Part shown: positions 16,585 to 24,021 of the stretch, piece by piece
Layout: the number at the start of each line of letters is the position of its first letter
How positions within the stretch are numbered: the stretch's first letter is position 1
Source of the DNA: Ruminococcus sp.
GTDB lineage: Bacteria > Bacillota > Clostridia > Oscillospirales > Acutalibacteraceae
Length of the DNA stretch: 64,000 nucleotides
NCBI GenBank assembly: GCA_017416065.1
Contig: JAFQDM010000018.1
Coordinates: 1-64,000, forward strand
Direction: 5' to 3'
Notes under the pieces: model-generated
Told to the model about the DNA's origin: nothing
Seen by the model: only the letters and a program-made list of their open reading frames with translations
The model's database searches: none
Made by a program: the position numbers and the translations under genes

Positions 16585-17466
16585 ATGATAAAACGAGTAG
16601 CGGCTTTGGTTATGTGTGTTCTGATGCTTTTGGTATCTGCAACCTTTACTGCCTTTGCAGAGGATAAAGCGTTCAGCCTTGACTATATGGTAAGCCAGTC
16701 TTCCACAGGTGAGGGCTATGTTGTTCTGGAATACGATGCTCAGAGGTTCACTCTTGAAGAGGCAGACTGCGTAGAGAATATTCCTGCAGGTGCAGATGTG
16801 AAGGTAACCATCAAGGCAGATGTGGGAAGTGCCATCACCGCAGTTGTATACAACGGTGCGCCCATGTCCTTCGGCAATGCATCCGCAGAGCTTAATATGA
16901 CTATTGAAAACTACAGTTCAAACAATTCGCTGAAGATCACATACACCACCATGTTTTTTGACTGCTCCATCACCTGCGTGGGAGGCGGCAGTGCTTTCTT
17001 TGTAACAGATGAGGGTAAGGCTGATTTTCTCTCTGTACCCATTGGCGGCGGAGTAGAGTTTGAGGCTGTGGCCCAGGCAGGCTCACAGATCGAATCCATC
17101 TCAGTAAACGGGGAGGAGATCGACCTGGAAGCCTACGGCAAAAACGAGACCAATAAAATGGAGAAATTCGTAAACGGGATCTCAGATATTTCCGTGGATA
17201 CACAGATCGTGGTCGTGTTCTCAGGGGGCTCAGGGGATGAGGGAAATACCCAGGAGAGCCCGGTGGGCGACACTAACCTTGACGGCAGGGTGAACGTTCA
17301 GGATGCAACCCTTATCCAGAAGGCTGTTGCAGGACTTGTAAGCTTGGATGCAAAGCAGAATGCGGTTGCAGACGTTGACGCAGACCAAAAACTGACCGTT
17401 AAGGATGCAACGACTATTCAGAAGTACACGGCAGGCATCATCACAGAGTTTCCTGCCGGCAAATAA
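16585..17466 (+). CDS. Secreted dockerin-bearing protein of unknown function
   Basis: The 293-residue protein has a signal peptide (residues 1-25, ending TAFAED), about 190 residues of beta-rich sequence without a recognised enzyme motif, a short Gly/Ser linker and a two-repeat dockerin (GDTNLDGRVNVQDATLIQK and DVDADQKLTVKDATTIQKY). The N-terminal part holds two similar strands around AVVYNGAPM and SISVNGEEIDLE, as in bacterial beta-sandwich repeats. It is probably a non-catalytic cargo of the cohesin system; carbohydrate or cell-surface binding is possible. AGCGGAGGG precedes the ATG. Confidence 0.85.
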   Translation: MIKRVAALVMCVLMLLVSATFTAFAEDKAFSLDYMVSQSSTGEGYVVLEYDAQRFTLEEADCVENIPAGADVKVTIKADVGSAITAVVYNGAPMSFGNASAELNMTIENYSSNNSLKITYTTMFFDCSITCVGGGSAFFVTDEGKADFLSVPIGGGVEFEAVAQAGSQIESISVNGEEIDLEAYGKNETNKMEKFVNGISDISVDTQIVVVFSGGSGDEGNTQESPVGDTNLDGRVNVQDATLIQKAVAGLVSLDAKQNAVADVDADQKLTVKDATTIQKYTAGIITEFPAGK

Positions 17467-17498
17467 ACGGTAAGAATATGCACCTTGGAGACACTTCT

Positions 17499-17551
17499 TT
17501 CGGCACAGCTGCATAGGGCAGTGTTTTAGAAATGTACCGAGCTGTGCCGAA
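17499..17551. repeat. Inverted repeat downstream of the dockerin gene
   Basis: TTCGGCACAGCT (17499-17510) and AGCTGTGCCGAA (17540-17551) are perfect 12-bp reverse complements around a 29-base loop. No T-run follows, so it is not a clean terminator. Confidence 0.6.
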
Positions 17552-17725
17552 ACTAAGTTTGCCCTTGAGGGCAAGTGAAGTTGCAAACACGCAGTGAAGT
17601 TACTTCGTAGTGAAGTTTGCTTCGCAAGTGTTTTGAAGCAAACTTAACTTCACTTTTGCCTAAAATGCTAAAACTTCACTGTCATTTATGACAACTTCAC
17701 TTCAGACCGCAGGTTTGAAGCTTCA
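17552..17725. repeat. Mini-hairpin repeat array, TGAAGTT type
   Basis: The word (G)TGAAGTT and its complement AACTTCAC recur at irregular spacing and flank tiny palindromes such as ACTTCGTAGT, TTGCTTCGCAA, TTGCCCTTGAGGGCAA and GTCATTTATGAC. The left half carries the word directly, the right half inverted, so the array is also a large inverted repeat around 17630. It is non-coding. Confidence 0.65.
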
Positions 17726-17734
17726 CAAAAAGAT

Positions 17735-17781
17735 ACCACCTGAAAAAGAATTCTTCGTTCTTTATCGGGTGGTTTTGTTTT
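17735..17781 (+). terminator. Hairpin with T-run before the amylase promoter
   Basis: ACCACC (17735-17740) pairs with GGTGGT (17768-17773). An inner AAAGAA/TTCTTT stem extends it, and TTTGTTTT follows. It insulates the amylase from upstream transcription. The rest of 17782-17960 shows nothing but AT-rich sequence. Confidence 0.55.
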
Positions 17782-17963
17782 ATGCTTTAAAAAGTAGGGT
17801 ATTTGTACGGCAAATCCCTTTGATTTATATAAATACTTGTCACCTTTCGGAGTGTCTATCTTTTTATTGCTGTGGTTTATTTATGGTTTTACAGTGGCAT
17901 TTTTTATCTTTTGGTGGTTTTTAACCTTTTAACGAAAATGCTCAGGATTATGGCAAAAAACTG

Positions 17964-17992
17964 TTGTTTTTTTGGAAAATATATTGTATAAT
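17964..17992 (+). promoter_or_regulatory. Alpha-amylase promoter
   Basis: TTGTTT (17964-17969), 17 bases, TATAAT (17987-17992), giving a leader of about 90 bases. No catabolite-repression site was recognised. Confidence 0.65.
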
Positions 17993-18088
17993 ACAATCGT
18001 ATGATGTGGCGGTATATATTGCCGTCGCTTGTGTGTGCGGTTTTCTGCACAGACGGGTACAAAATATTTTTTAATGGAGGCTTTTCTG

Positions 18089-20506
18089 ATGAAAGCAAAA
18101 AGATTACTTAGCGTAGTTCTTGCGGTAACAGTAGTCCTTTCTTGCGTAATGTGCCTTGCATTTGCTCCCACTGCTTCTGCAGCAAGCGAGTACAACACAT
18201 ATGCAAAGTTCCAGGAATCTATCAAACCCGAGAACAACTACGGTCTTGCCGACACAGTAAACGAAGGTAAGATCCTCCAGGCTTGGAACTGGTCCTATGA
18301 GAACGCAATCGCTCTTATGGAGACAGTTGCAAAGCAGGGCTTCACAACAATCCAGATTTCTCCTCCCAATGAGCTCAAGATGCCTACAAAGGGTGTTGCA
18401 GTTTGTGCAGAGCCCGCAGAGGACGGCATTGCTCCCAACGGTTGGTGGATGTTCTACCAGCCTGCAGGCTTCCAGCTCAACGAGTCTGAGGACAACGCTC
18501 TTGGTACAAAGGCACAGTTCGTAAAAATGTGCGAAGAGGCTAAGAAGTACGGCGTTAAGATCCTTGTTGACGCAGTTATCAACCACATGGGTACAGATGA
18601 CGATCACATCGGACTTTATGAGAACGACTCCGTAGATCCCATGGCTCACGTTAACTCCAGAGCAGCTGAGTTCGAGCCCGAGCTCCTTGCAGCAAAGGCT
18701 TTCCACAGCCCCTGGAAGGACATGACCTACGTTGAGAACATGAATCAGGCTATGAGACTCTATGATGCAGAGGGCAAGCCCATTCCTCAGCTTGACGGCA
18801 ATGGCAACCCCATCAAGAACGCTCAGGGCTACATCCAGTACCAGACAGGCGGCAACGCTACTGAGTACGACATCGAGGAGTCCCTCACACAGCACTGCAC
18901 ATCCGGTCTTCCCGACCTTGCAACAGAGACAGAGCTGGTTCAGACCACAATCTACGATTACCTGAAGGAGCTCATCGACGCAGGTGCAGACGGCTTCCGT
19001 TTTGACGCTGCAAAGCATATCGAGACAGTTCACGACACATACTTCCCCTCTGATTTCTGGGAGAACACACTCCAGAAGCTCAGAGCAGAGAATCCTGACA
19101 AGGAGATCTTCGCATACGGTGAGATCCTCAACAAGTGCGGCGACGGCAGACCCTTCTCTGAGTACACAGAGCTTATGGACGTTACTGACTCCTCTTCCTT
19201 CTGGGGCATCAAGGATGCTGTTTGTAACAGAGGTAACGGCGGTAACCCCCTTCCCAAGTATCCCAACACTAACTTCACAAAAGAGAACGTAATCCAGTGG
19301 AATGAGTCCCACGATACATACATCGACGGCGGCACATCCTACTTCACAATCGAGCAGAGAAACAAGATCTGGGCTCTTACAGCAGCTCGTGAGGCTATCA
19401 CAGGCGTATACTTTGCTCGTCCTATCGATGAGCCCGGCAACGGCCGTGCAGAGATCGAGCCCAAGCTCTACAACGTAATGCTTGGTGAGGCTAACCTCAC
19501 ATCCTGGACACTCCCCGAGGTTGCAGCTGTTAACCAGTTCGACAACTTCTTCGGCGATGCAGAGGAGTTCACCTCCAAGCCCAGCAAGACAGCTATCATC
19601 ACTCGTATCGGCGATGCAGGCGTTGGTGCTACAGTTGTTAACCTTGAGGGTACAACAAGAGAGCTTGACGTTAAGGCAAGCAAGCTGCCCGCAGGTACAT
19701 ACACAGATGCTATCACAGGCAACACATTCGTTGCAGCTGACGGCAGACTCACAGGTTCCATCGGCGAGACAGGTATCGCAGTTCTTTACTACTCTGACGA
19801 TGTAGCTCCCGTACTTCCTGACGAGGGCACAATCACAGATCCCTGGCTGCTCGACGTTTCTACAGGCGAGTATCCCGTAGTAGAGGGCTACAACACAGTT
19901 GTATTCTCCACAAAGTGGGGCAGCGCAAGCATGTATTGCTGGAGCGACACAGACGGCGAGCTCAACGGCTGGCCCGGCACAGCTATGAAGTGGGCTCTTG
20001 AGAATGAGTACGGCGAGCAGCAGTTCGTTGCATACATTCCCGTTGAGTACAACCACTACATCATCAACAACGACGGTCAGGGCGAGCAGACCATCGACCT
20101 TGACATCAGCGAGAGCGTTGGTATGTATATGGCTGAGAAGGACGGTTCCGGTAAGTTCACAATCGGTACATGGCAGCCCAATTTCTACAACTGGGCACCT
20201 CCCACAACTCCCGGCACACAGCCCACAACTCCCGCAACTCAGCCCACCACAGCTGAGCCCACCACAGCAGAGCCTTCTACAGCTCCCACAGAGCCTGCAG
20301 CACTGCTTGGCGACGTTGACGGCAACGATTCCATCAACGTTAAGGACGCAACTGCTATCCAGAAGTTCGTAGCAGGAATGGAAGTTCCTTCCTTCAACGA
20401 GGCTGCAGCAGATGCTGACGAAAGCGGCTCCATCAACGTTAAGGACGCAACTGCTATCCAGAAGTGGGTTGCAGGTATCCTTACAGAGAGCAACATCGGC
20501 AAATAA
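18089..20506 (+). CDS. Secreted alpha-amylase (GH13) with starch-binding module and dockerin
   Basis: The 805-residue enzyme cuts internal alpha-1,4 bonds of starch. After a signal peptide (1-31, ending TASA) come the four GH13 regions: DAVINH (161-166), GFRFDAAKH with nucleophile Asp306, FAYGEI with acid Glu345, and ESHD with Asp409. A beta C-domain follows, then a module with LNGWPGTAMKW resembling CBM26, a Pro-Thr linker, and a two-repeat C-terminal dockerin (GDVDGNDSINVKDATAIQK; DADESGSINVKDATAIQKW). ATG 18089 has GGAGG upstream; the frame continues further 5' but without signal peptide or ribosome site. Expected amylosome cargo. Confidence 0.96.
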   Translation: MKAKRLLSVVLAVTVVLSCVMCLAFAPTASAASEYNTYAKFQESIKPENNYGLADTVNEGKILQAWNWSYENAIALMETVAKQGFTTIQISPPNELKMPTKGVAVCAEPAEDGIAPNGWWMFYQPAGFQLNESEDNALGTKAQFVKMCEEAKKYGVKILVDAVINHMGTDDDHIGLYENDSVDPMAHVNSRAAEFEPELLAAKAFHSPWKDMTYVENMNQAMRLYDAEGKPIPQLDGNGNPIKNAQGYIQYQTGGNATEYDIEESLTQHCTSGLPDLATETELVQTTIYDYLKELIDAGADGFRFDAAKHIETVHDTYFPSDFWENTLQKLRAENPDKEIFAYGEILNKCGDGRPFSEYTELMDVTDSSSFWGIKDAVCNRGNGGNPLPKYPNTNFTKENVIQWNESHDTYIDGGTSYFTIEQRNKIWALTAAREAITGVYFARPIDEPGNGRAEIEPKLYNVMLGEANLTSWTLPEVAAVNQFDNFFGDAEEFTSKPSKTAIITRIGDAGVGATVVNLEGTTRELDVKASKLPAGTYTDAITGNTFVAADGRLTGSIGETGIAVLYYSDDVAPVLPDEGTITDPWLLDVSTGEYPVVEGYNTVVFSTKWGSASMYCWSDTDGELNGWPGTAMKWALENEYGEQQFVAYIPVEYNHYIINNDGQGEQTIDLDISESVGMYMAEKDGSGKFTIGTWQPNFYNWAPPTTPGTQPTTPATQPTTAEPTTAEPSTAPTEPAALLGDVDGNDSINVKDATAIQKFVAGMEVPSFNEAAADADESGSINVKDATAIQKWVAGILTESNIGK

Positions 20507-20542
20507 TTTCTGAAATTTACCAAACTGCATTTCAGATGAATT

Positions 20543-20575
20543 TCACCCTCGGGTTTTCCCGGGGGTGATTTTTTG
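20543..20575 (+). terminator. Amylase terminator
   Basis: CACCCTCGGG (20544-20553), loop TTTT, CCCGGGGGTG (20558-20567), then ATTTTTTG. It is strong. Confidence 0.9.
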
Positions 20576-20608
20576 CTTTTTTTGAACTAAATATATTCAG
20601 AAAAATTA

Positions 20609-20637
20609 TTGACAATAACTGTTTGATATAGTAATAT
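20609..20637 (+). promoter_or_regulatory. Promoter of the membrane protein gene at 20684
   Basis: TTGACA (20609-20614), 17 bases, TAATAT (20632-20637). Confidence 0.65.
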
Positions 20638-20683
20638 TTGTATATGTGAAAACCCTCATTTTTTTGTAAAGGGGGCAACTTCT

Positions 20684-21121
20684 GTGAAGAAAAATTACGG
20701 AATCTATTTTTTTGCAGGCGGTTTGCTGTTGGTTACTATACAGTTGCTTATTTTTGTGTTCGGGTATCTGAATTCCGACCCTTATTCAGTTGAGCAGATC
20801 ATCTACGTTGCGCAGGAAAGCTCCTTGGGTGATTTTTTGTCTGAGTATTGGGCAGGAATCATCGGCACCGTGCTGCTTTTGGTTTTGTTTGTCAGAAGGC
20901 TCAGCAAAGGACCCGAGGCAATGATGGTACTGGTTGGTGCTTTGCTTTGGGTGATCCAGTTGCTCAGCTTACATAGTGCAGAGCAGCCTCTTGGCGGTTT
21001 CATTGCACAGTATTTTGTTGGAATTGCAGGTATTGTGGGGGTTGCAGTTGCAGGCTTTTTTGATGCTTATCTTATCAAAAGCGCAGCTCCTCTTGAAAAT
21101 GACGACACCTACAATAACTGA
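20684..21121 (+). CDS. Hypothetical polytopic membrane protein
   Basis: The 145-residue protein has about four hydrophobic segments (residues 7-28, 55-70, 80-96, 105-128) and an acidic C-terminal tail. No family is recognised. The start is GTG 20684 with AAAGGGGGC about 7 bases upstream. It stands alone between its own promoter and terminator. Confidence 0.7.
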   Translation: MKKNYGIYFFAGGLLLVTIQLLIFVFGYLNSDPYSVEQIIYVAQESSLGDFLSEYWAGIIGTVLLLVLFVRRLSKGPEAMMVLVGALLWVIQLLSLHSAEQPLGGFIAQYFVGIAGIVGVAVAGFFDAYLIKSAAPLENDDTYNN

Positions 21122-21149
21122 CATAAATTTAATTTATAGCATTTAGTTT

Positions 21150-21182
21150 GACCTGGCTGTGCTTTGCAGTCAGGTCTTTTAT
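21150..21182 (+). terminator. Terminator of the membrane protein gene
   Basis: GACCTGGCTG (21150-21159) pairs with CAGTCAGGTC (21167-21176), followed by TTTTATTA. Confidence 0.8.
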
Positions 21183-21216
21183 TATGATACTGTAACCATT
21201 CTTAAAAAATAGTAAC

Positions 21217-21244
21217 TTGTATTTGCTAAATATTGTGGTATAAT
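21217..21244 (+). promoter_or_regulatory. nrdR promoter
   Basis: TTGTAT (21217-21222), 16 bases, TATAAT (21239-21244), 44 bases before the start. Confidence 0.55.
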
Positions 21245-21287
21245 TTCTGTATAGAATAATAGATACAATATATGGAGTGTAATGTTT

Positions 21288-21746
21288 ATGAAATGTCCTT
21301 TTTGCGGTTATGAAGAAAGCAAGGTTATAGATTCCCGTCCTGCAGACGACGGCGAGCGCATTCGTCGCCGCAGAGAATGCCTGAGCTGTTCCAAGAGATT
21401 CACTACCCATGAGGTTATTGAAACTGTGCCCATAGTTGTTGTCAAGAGAGATAAATCCCGTGAGGTCTTTAACAGAAGCAAGCTTATGGCAGGTTTTCTG
21501 CGTGCTTGCGAGAAGCGCCCCATCTCTATGGAGCAGGTGGAGGGTATGATAGATACCATTGAGTCAAAGCTTCAGAGTGGGTACGACAGAGAGGTTACCT
21601 CTCAGCACATTGGAGAGCTTGTTATGGAGCTGCTCAAGGAAGTTGACAAGGTGGCCTACATACGCTTTGCATCTGTTTACAAGAACTTTGAGGATGCAGA
21701 CACCTTTATGGAGGAGCTTGACAGACTTCGCAAGAATCAGGCCTGA
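21288..21746 (+). CDS. nrdR: Transcriptional repressor NrdR
   Basis: NrdR senses ATP/dATP and represses ribonucleotide reductase genes. The 152-residue protein has the N-terminal zinc ribbon MKCPFCGYEESKVIDSRP with Cys3, Cys6, Cys31 and Cys34, followed by the ATP-cone domain (PIVVVKRDKSREVFNRSKL). I start it at ATG 21288, the conserved MKCPFC, which has GGAGTG 9 bases upstream; an ATG two codons earlier is less likely. No nrd gene lies in the window. Confidence 0.96.
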   Translation: MKCPFCGYEESKVIDSRPADDGERIRRRRECLSCSKRFTTHEVIETVPIVVVKRDKSREVFNRSKLMAGFLRACEKRPISMEQVEGMIDTIESKLQSGYDREVTSQHIGELVMELLKEVDKVAYIRFASVYKNFEDADTFMEELDRLRKNQA

Positions 21747-21807
21747 TAATCAGCCTTGTTTATAAAATGAATATGTATTCCTTCTGAGCTTAAGGAATTG
21801 AGTAATG

Positions 21808-21842
21808 CTGCCTCTGCCGACCTACAGAGGCAGTATTTTTTT
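21808..21842 (+). terminator. nrdR terminator
   Basis: CTGCCTCTG (21808-21816) and CAGAGGCAG (21825-21833) form a perfect stem followed by TATTTTTTTG. Confidence 0.85.
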
Positions 21843-21860
21843 GCTTTTTATTGCTTTAAT

Positions 21861-21898
21861 AAAAATAAACGCCTGCGGACTAAAAAGCCTGCAGGCGT
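21861..21898 (-). terminator. Terminator of the zinc-ribbon protein gene (copy 1 of a reused sequence)
   Basis: On the minus strand ACGCCTGC and GCAGGCGT pair around a 14-base loop, followed by TTTATTTTT. About 30 bases are almost identical to the hairpin at 23481-23515. Confidence 0.8.
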
Positions 21899-21913
21899 TG
21901 TGCTCTATTTGGA

Positions 21914-23227
21914 TTAATATGTGCTGACCTCCTGCAGTTTTTCGTTCACTCTGTTCATAACTGCCAGATAGTATGTAAGCTCTTTATCGTTCATTTCCTC
22001 TGAATCCCACTTCTCAAAGGCTTCGGCAAACTCTGCATAGTCTGCAATGTAGTCTGCGTAATCAGTGATGAGGGTCAGGTCTGTGCCGTCAGATTCGTAG
22101 TACTTCTTCATAAAAGCTACGTATTCATTCATAAACTCCTCGTATTCGTCCATTGCGTTTTTAAAGGATACTCGCATTCCGTCTATCATATCTTCATTAG
22201 GAGCTTCTGTCACTTTTTCTGTTTGAGGCTCTGCTTCTTCGGTTTCTTCCTCTGTCTGGGCTTCTGTTTCTGTGACCTCGGGTGTTTCCTCATTGGGTGC
22301 ATAGAGGCTTATATTCATTGTTTCAGATTCCGGGGAGTAGGTAACAGACAGGTTGTAACCCTCAGCATTATATGCATAAAAGTATTCGGAGCCTTTTGAA
22401 TAATCAACGTCGAAGCCGTTATCCATGCAGGCATTGGCGTATGCTGAAAAGTCCTCTTTTGCAGTGTTGCCTATGACAACGTAGAAGCTGTCTGAATCGT
22501 CCCACTCTATATTTCCCAGGTCAGATTCAGGGGCAGGGAGCAGTTCTGCCAAATCGCTGAAGGGCCATTGAATCTCTGAGAGCTCAACGCTTGCCTTTGT
22601 CTGCTCGGGCACCTTAACCGTGCTTTTGGCTTTAGGCTTTGCATTGTACAAGGGGAAGTATGGGATTATCAGAATTATTGCCAGAATTCCGGCAATAAGA
22701 CCCATACCCTTTATTTTCTCTTTTATTACCTTAATTCCGCAAAGGTAAGAGAAGATGCTGAGCCCCAGCATAAGGATCGCAAGAATTCCCGAGAGAATTC
22801 TGCCGTCGCTGAAGCTTACTGCGCAGAAAAGTGCGCTGATAACCGCAAGAATTATAAGAACCTTGCTGAACACACCCTTCTTGAACTTGCGGATCTCTTC
22901 TGCTTGTCTGTCTTCTGCTCGGGTTTCTTTTTCCATTTCCATTTTTTCTCTTTCAAGCTGTTGCTTGCCCATTTCAATCTCTTTGTTAGCATTCTGCTTG
23001 ATTCTCTCTACGGCAACAGCATCGCTTTGCGCAATGAGCTCCTGAGAGCCGCAATAGGGGCAGGAGAGAATGGTATGTTCTGAATCGACAGTCATTGTGC
23101 CGCCGCAATCCTTGCATTTCATTTTCAGAGTTTGTGCCGAGGGAATTTCTGCAACCTTGCCTCCACATTCACTGCAGAACTTTGTGCCGTTTGGGTATTC
23201 TTGACCGCATTTTTGACATTTAAACAT
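21914..23227 (-). CDS. Zinc-ribbon membrane protein with extracellular DUF6591-like region
   Basis: The 437-residue protein begins with two zinc ribbons (CQKCGQEY...CSECGG, and CKDCGG...CPYCGS), then a charged coiled-coil (residues 78-115), and hydrophobic segments near residues 120-180. Outside the membrane it carries a region with WPFSDLAELLPAPESDLGNIEW followed by a Glu/Thr-rich linker and a helical C-terminal bundle. The middle region resembles DUF6591, from memory. ATG 23227 has AAGGAGGA upstream. A long structured leader with a terminator precedes it. A membrane sensor or envelope factor is only a guess. Confidence 0.8.
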   Translation of the reverse strand: MFKCQKCGQEYPNGTKFCSECGGKVAEIPSAQTLKMKCKDCGGTMTVDSEHTILSCPYCGSQELIAQSDAVAVERIKQNANKEIEMGKQQLEREKMEMEKETRAEDRQAEEIRKFKKGVFSKVLIILAVISALFCAVSFSDGRILSGILAILMLGLSIFSYLCGIKVIKEKIKGMGLIAGILAIILIIPYFPLYNAKPKAKSTVKVPEQTKASVELSEIQWPFSDLAELLPAPESDLGNIEWDDSDSFYVVIGNTAKEDFSAYANACMDNGFDVDYSKGSEYFYAYNAEGYNLSVTYSPESETMNISLYAPNEETPEVTETEAQTEEETEEAEPQTEKVTEAPNEDMIDGMRVSFKNAMDEYEEFMNEYVAFMKKYYESDGTDLTLITDYADYIADYAEFAEAFEKWDSEEMNDKELTYYLAVMNRVNEKLQEVSTY

Positions 23228-23240
23228 AATAGTCCTCCTT

Positions 23241-23416
23241 AAAATAAAAAAGTGCGCAGCCGAGGCCACGCACTGAAAAATACATAGCCCCATTTGCTGC
23301 GACACAAACTCACAAACTCCGACTCAGGAAAGTATGCGAAAAAGAGCCTGCATTTTTACCGTAATAAAAATACAAACTTTCCCTTGTCGGATACAAGAAT
23401 ATTGAGTTTATGTCGC
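23241..23416 (-). ncRNA. Candidate structured leader RNA with terminator abutting the ribosome site
   Basis: Read on the minus strand, the transcript would start with GCGACATAAACTC (23416-23404), which pairs over 13 bases with GAGTTTGTGTCGC (23311-23299). Inside, CCGAC...GGAAAGT (23390-23376) pairs with ACTTTCC...GTCGG (23333-23319), and a 10-bp apical stem TGTATTTTTA/TAAAAATGCA closes the rod. A terminator hairpin GTGCG...CGCAC (23273-23252) with TTTTTTATTTT ends just before AAGGAGGA of the next gene. It fits a transcription-attenuating leader or a free small RNA (6S-like rods are one alternative). No known riboswitch class was recognised. Confidence 0.6.
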
Positions 23417-23422
23417 AAAAAT

Positions 23423-23452
23423 ATTATATCACACATTTGTTTATTTAAGCAA
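23423..23452 (-). promoter_or_regulatory. Promoter of the structured leader
   Basis: On the minus strand TTGCTT (23447-23452), 18 bases, TATAAT (23423-23428). Initiation 7 bases downstream would fall exactly at the first base of the leader rod. Confidence 0.6.
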
Positions 23453-23480
23453 TAGTGCTGTGGAATTTTTCTGCTTGCGT

Positions 23481-23515
23481 AAAAAAACACCTGCGGACTA
23501 AAAAGCCTGCAGGCG
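23481..23515 (-). terminator. iscU terminator (copy 2 of a reused sequence)
   Basis: CGCCTGC and GCAGGTG pair on the minus strand, followed by seven T. The loop TTTTTAGTCC is identical to that at 21861-21898. Confidence 0.8.
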
Positions 23516-23544
23516 TTGTGCTTTGCATATTAAGCTCGTAAGAA

Positions 23545-23985
23545 TTACAGGTCGCAGCCGCAGCCGTGGTCGTGGTCGCACTCCTTGATAACTCCTACAA
23601 TGGGAGTAGGGTCAACCCCAAGCCTTGTGTAGTAGTCTGAAAGTGCAGCCTTGATTGCCTGCTCTGCAAGCACGGAGCAGTGAACCTTGACGGGGGGAAG
23701 TCCGTCAAGAGCCTCCATAACTGCTTTGTTTGTAAGCTTCAGAGCCTCGTCAATGGTCTTGCCCTTAATGAGCTCTGTTGCCATGGAGCTGGTGGCGATT
23801 GCCGCACCGCAACCAAAGGTCTTGAACTTGCAATCTGTGATCACATTGCCCTCAACCTTGATGTACATTCTCATAATATCTCCGCATTTGGAGTTGCCAA
23901 CCTCGCCGATACCGTCTGCATCGGGAATCTCGCCAACGTTGCGGGGATTTGCAAAATGGTCCATTACCTTTTCTGAATATGCCAT
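23545..23985 (-). CDS. iscU: Iron-sulfur cluster scaffold protein IscU/NifU-like
   Basis: IscU assembles Fe-S clusters from sulfur delivered by the cysteine desulfurase encoded just upstream. The 146-residue protein has the three cluster cysteines Cys34 (in SKCGD, with Asp36), Cys59 (FGCGAAIA) and Cys103 (VHCSVLAEQA), and starts MAYSEKVMDHFANPRNVG. The C-terminal CDHDHGCGCDL is an extra His/Cys-rich tail typical of the clostridial form. GGAGGT precedes the ATG. Confidence 0.97.
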   Translation of the reverse strand: MAYSEKVMDHFANPRNVGEIPDADGIGEVGNSKCGDIMRMYIKVEGNVITDCKFKTFGCGAAIATSSMATELIKGKTIDEALKLTNKAVMEALDGLPPVKVHCSVLAEQAIKAALSDYYTRLGVDPTPIVGVIKECDHDHGCGCDL

Positions 23986-24021
23986 TTTTTATATACCTCC
24001 TGCTATTATTGATTATTCACT

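Noticed and set aside
17552-17725. A CRISPR array
   Set aside because: The repeated word is only 7-8 bases, its spacing is irregular, it is inverted in the second half, and the intervening pieces are palindromes. No cas genes are present.
17688-17924. A 78-codon open frame before the amylase promoter
   Set aside because: It crosses a repeat array and a terminator hairpin and has no ribosome site.
18104-20530. An 808-codon open frame on the minus strand opposite the amylase gene
   Set aside because: It is an antisense shadow created by the amylase codon use. It has no ribosome site and a Cys/Leu/Val-rich composition, while the sense protein has all GH13 motifs.
23241-23416. T-box, SAM, TPP or cobalamin riboswitch as identity of the structured leader
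   Set aside because: None of the conserved words of these classes (for example TGGNACCGCG for T-box) is present.
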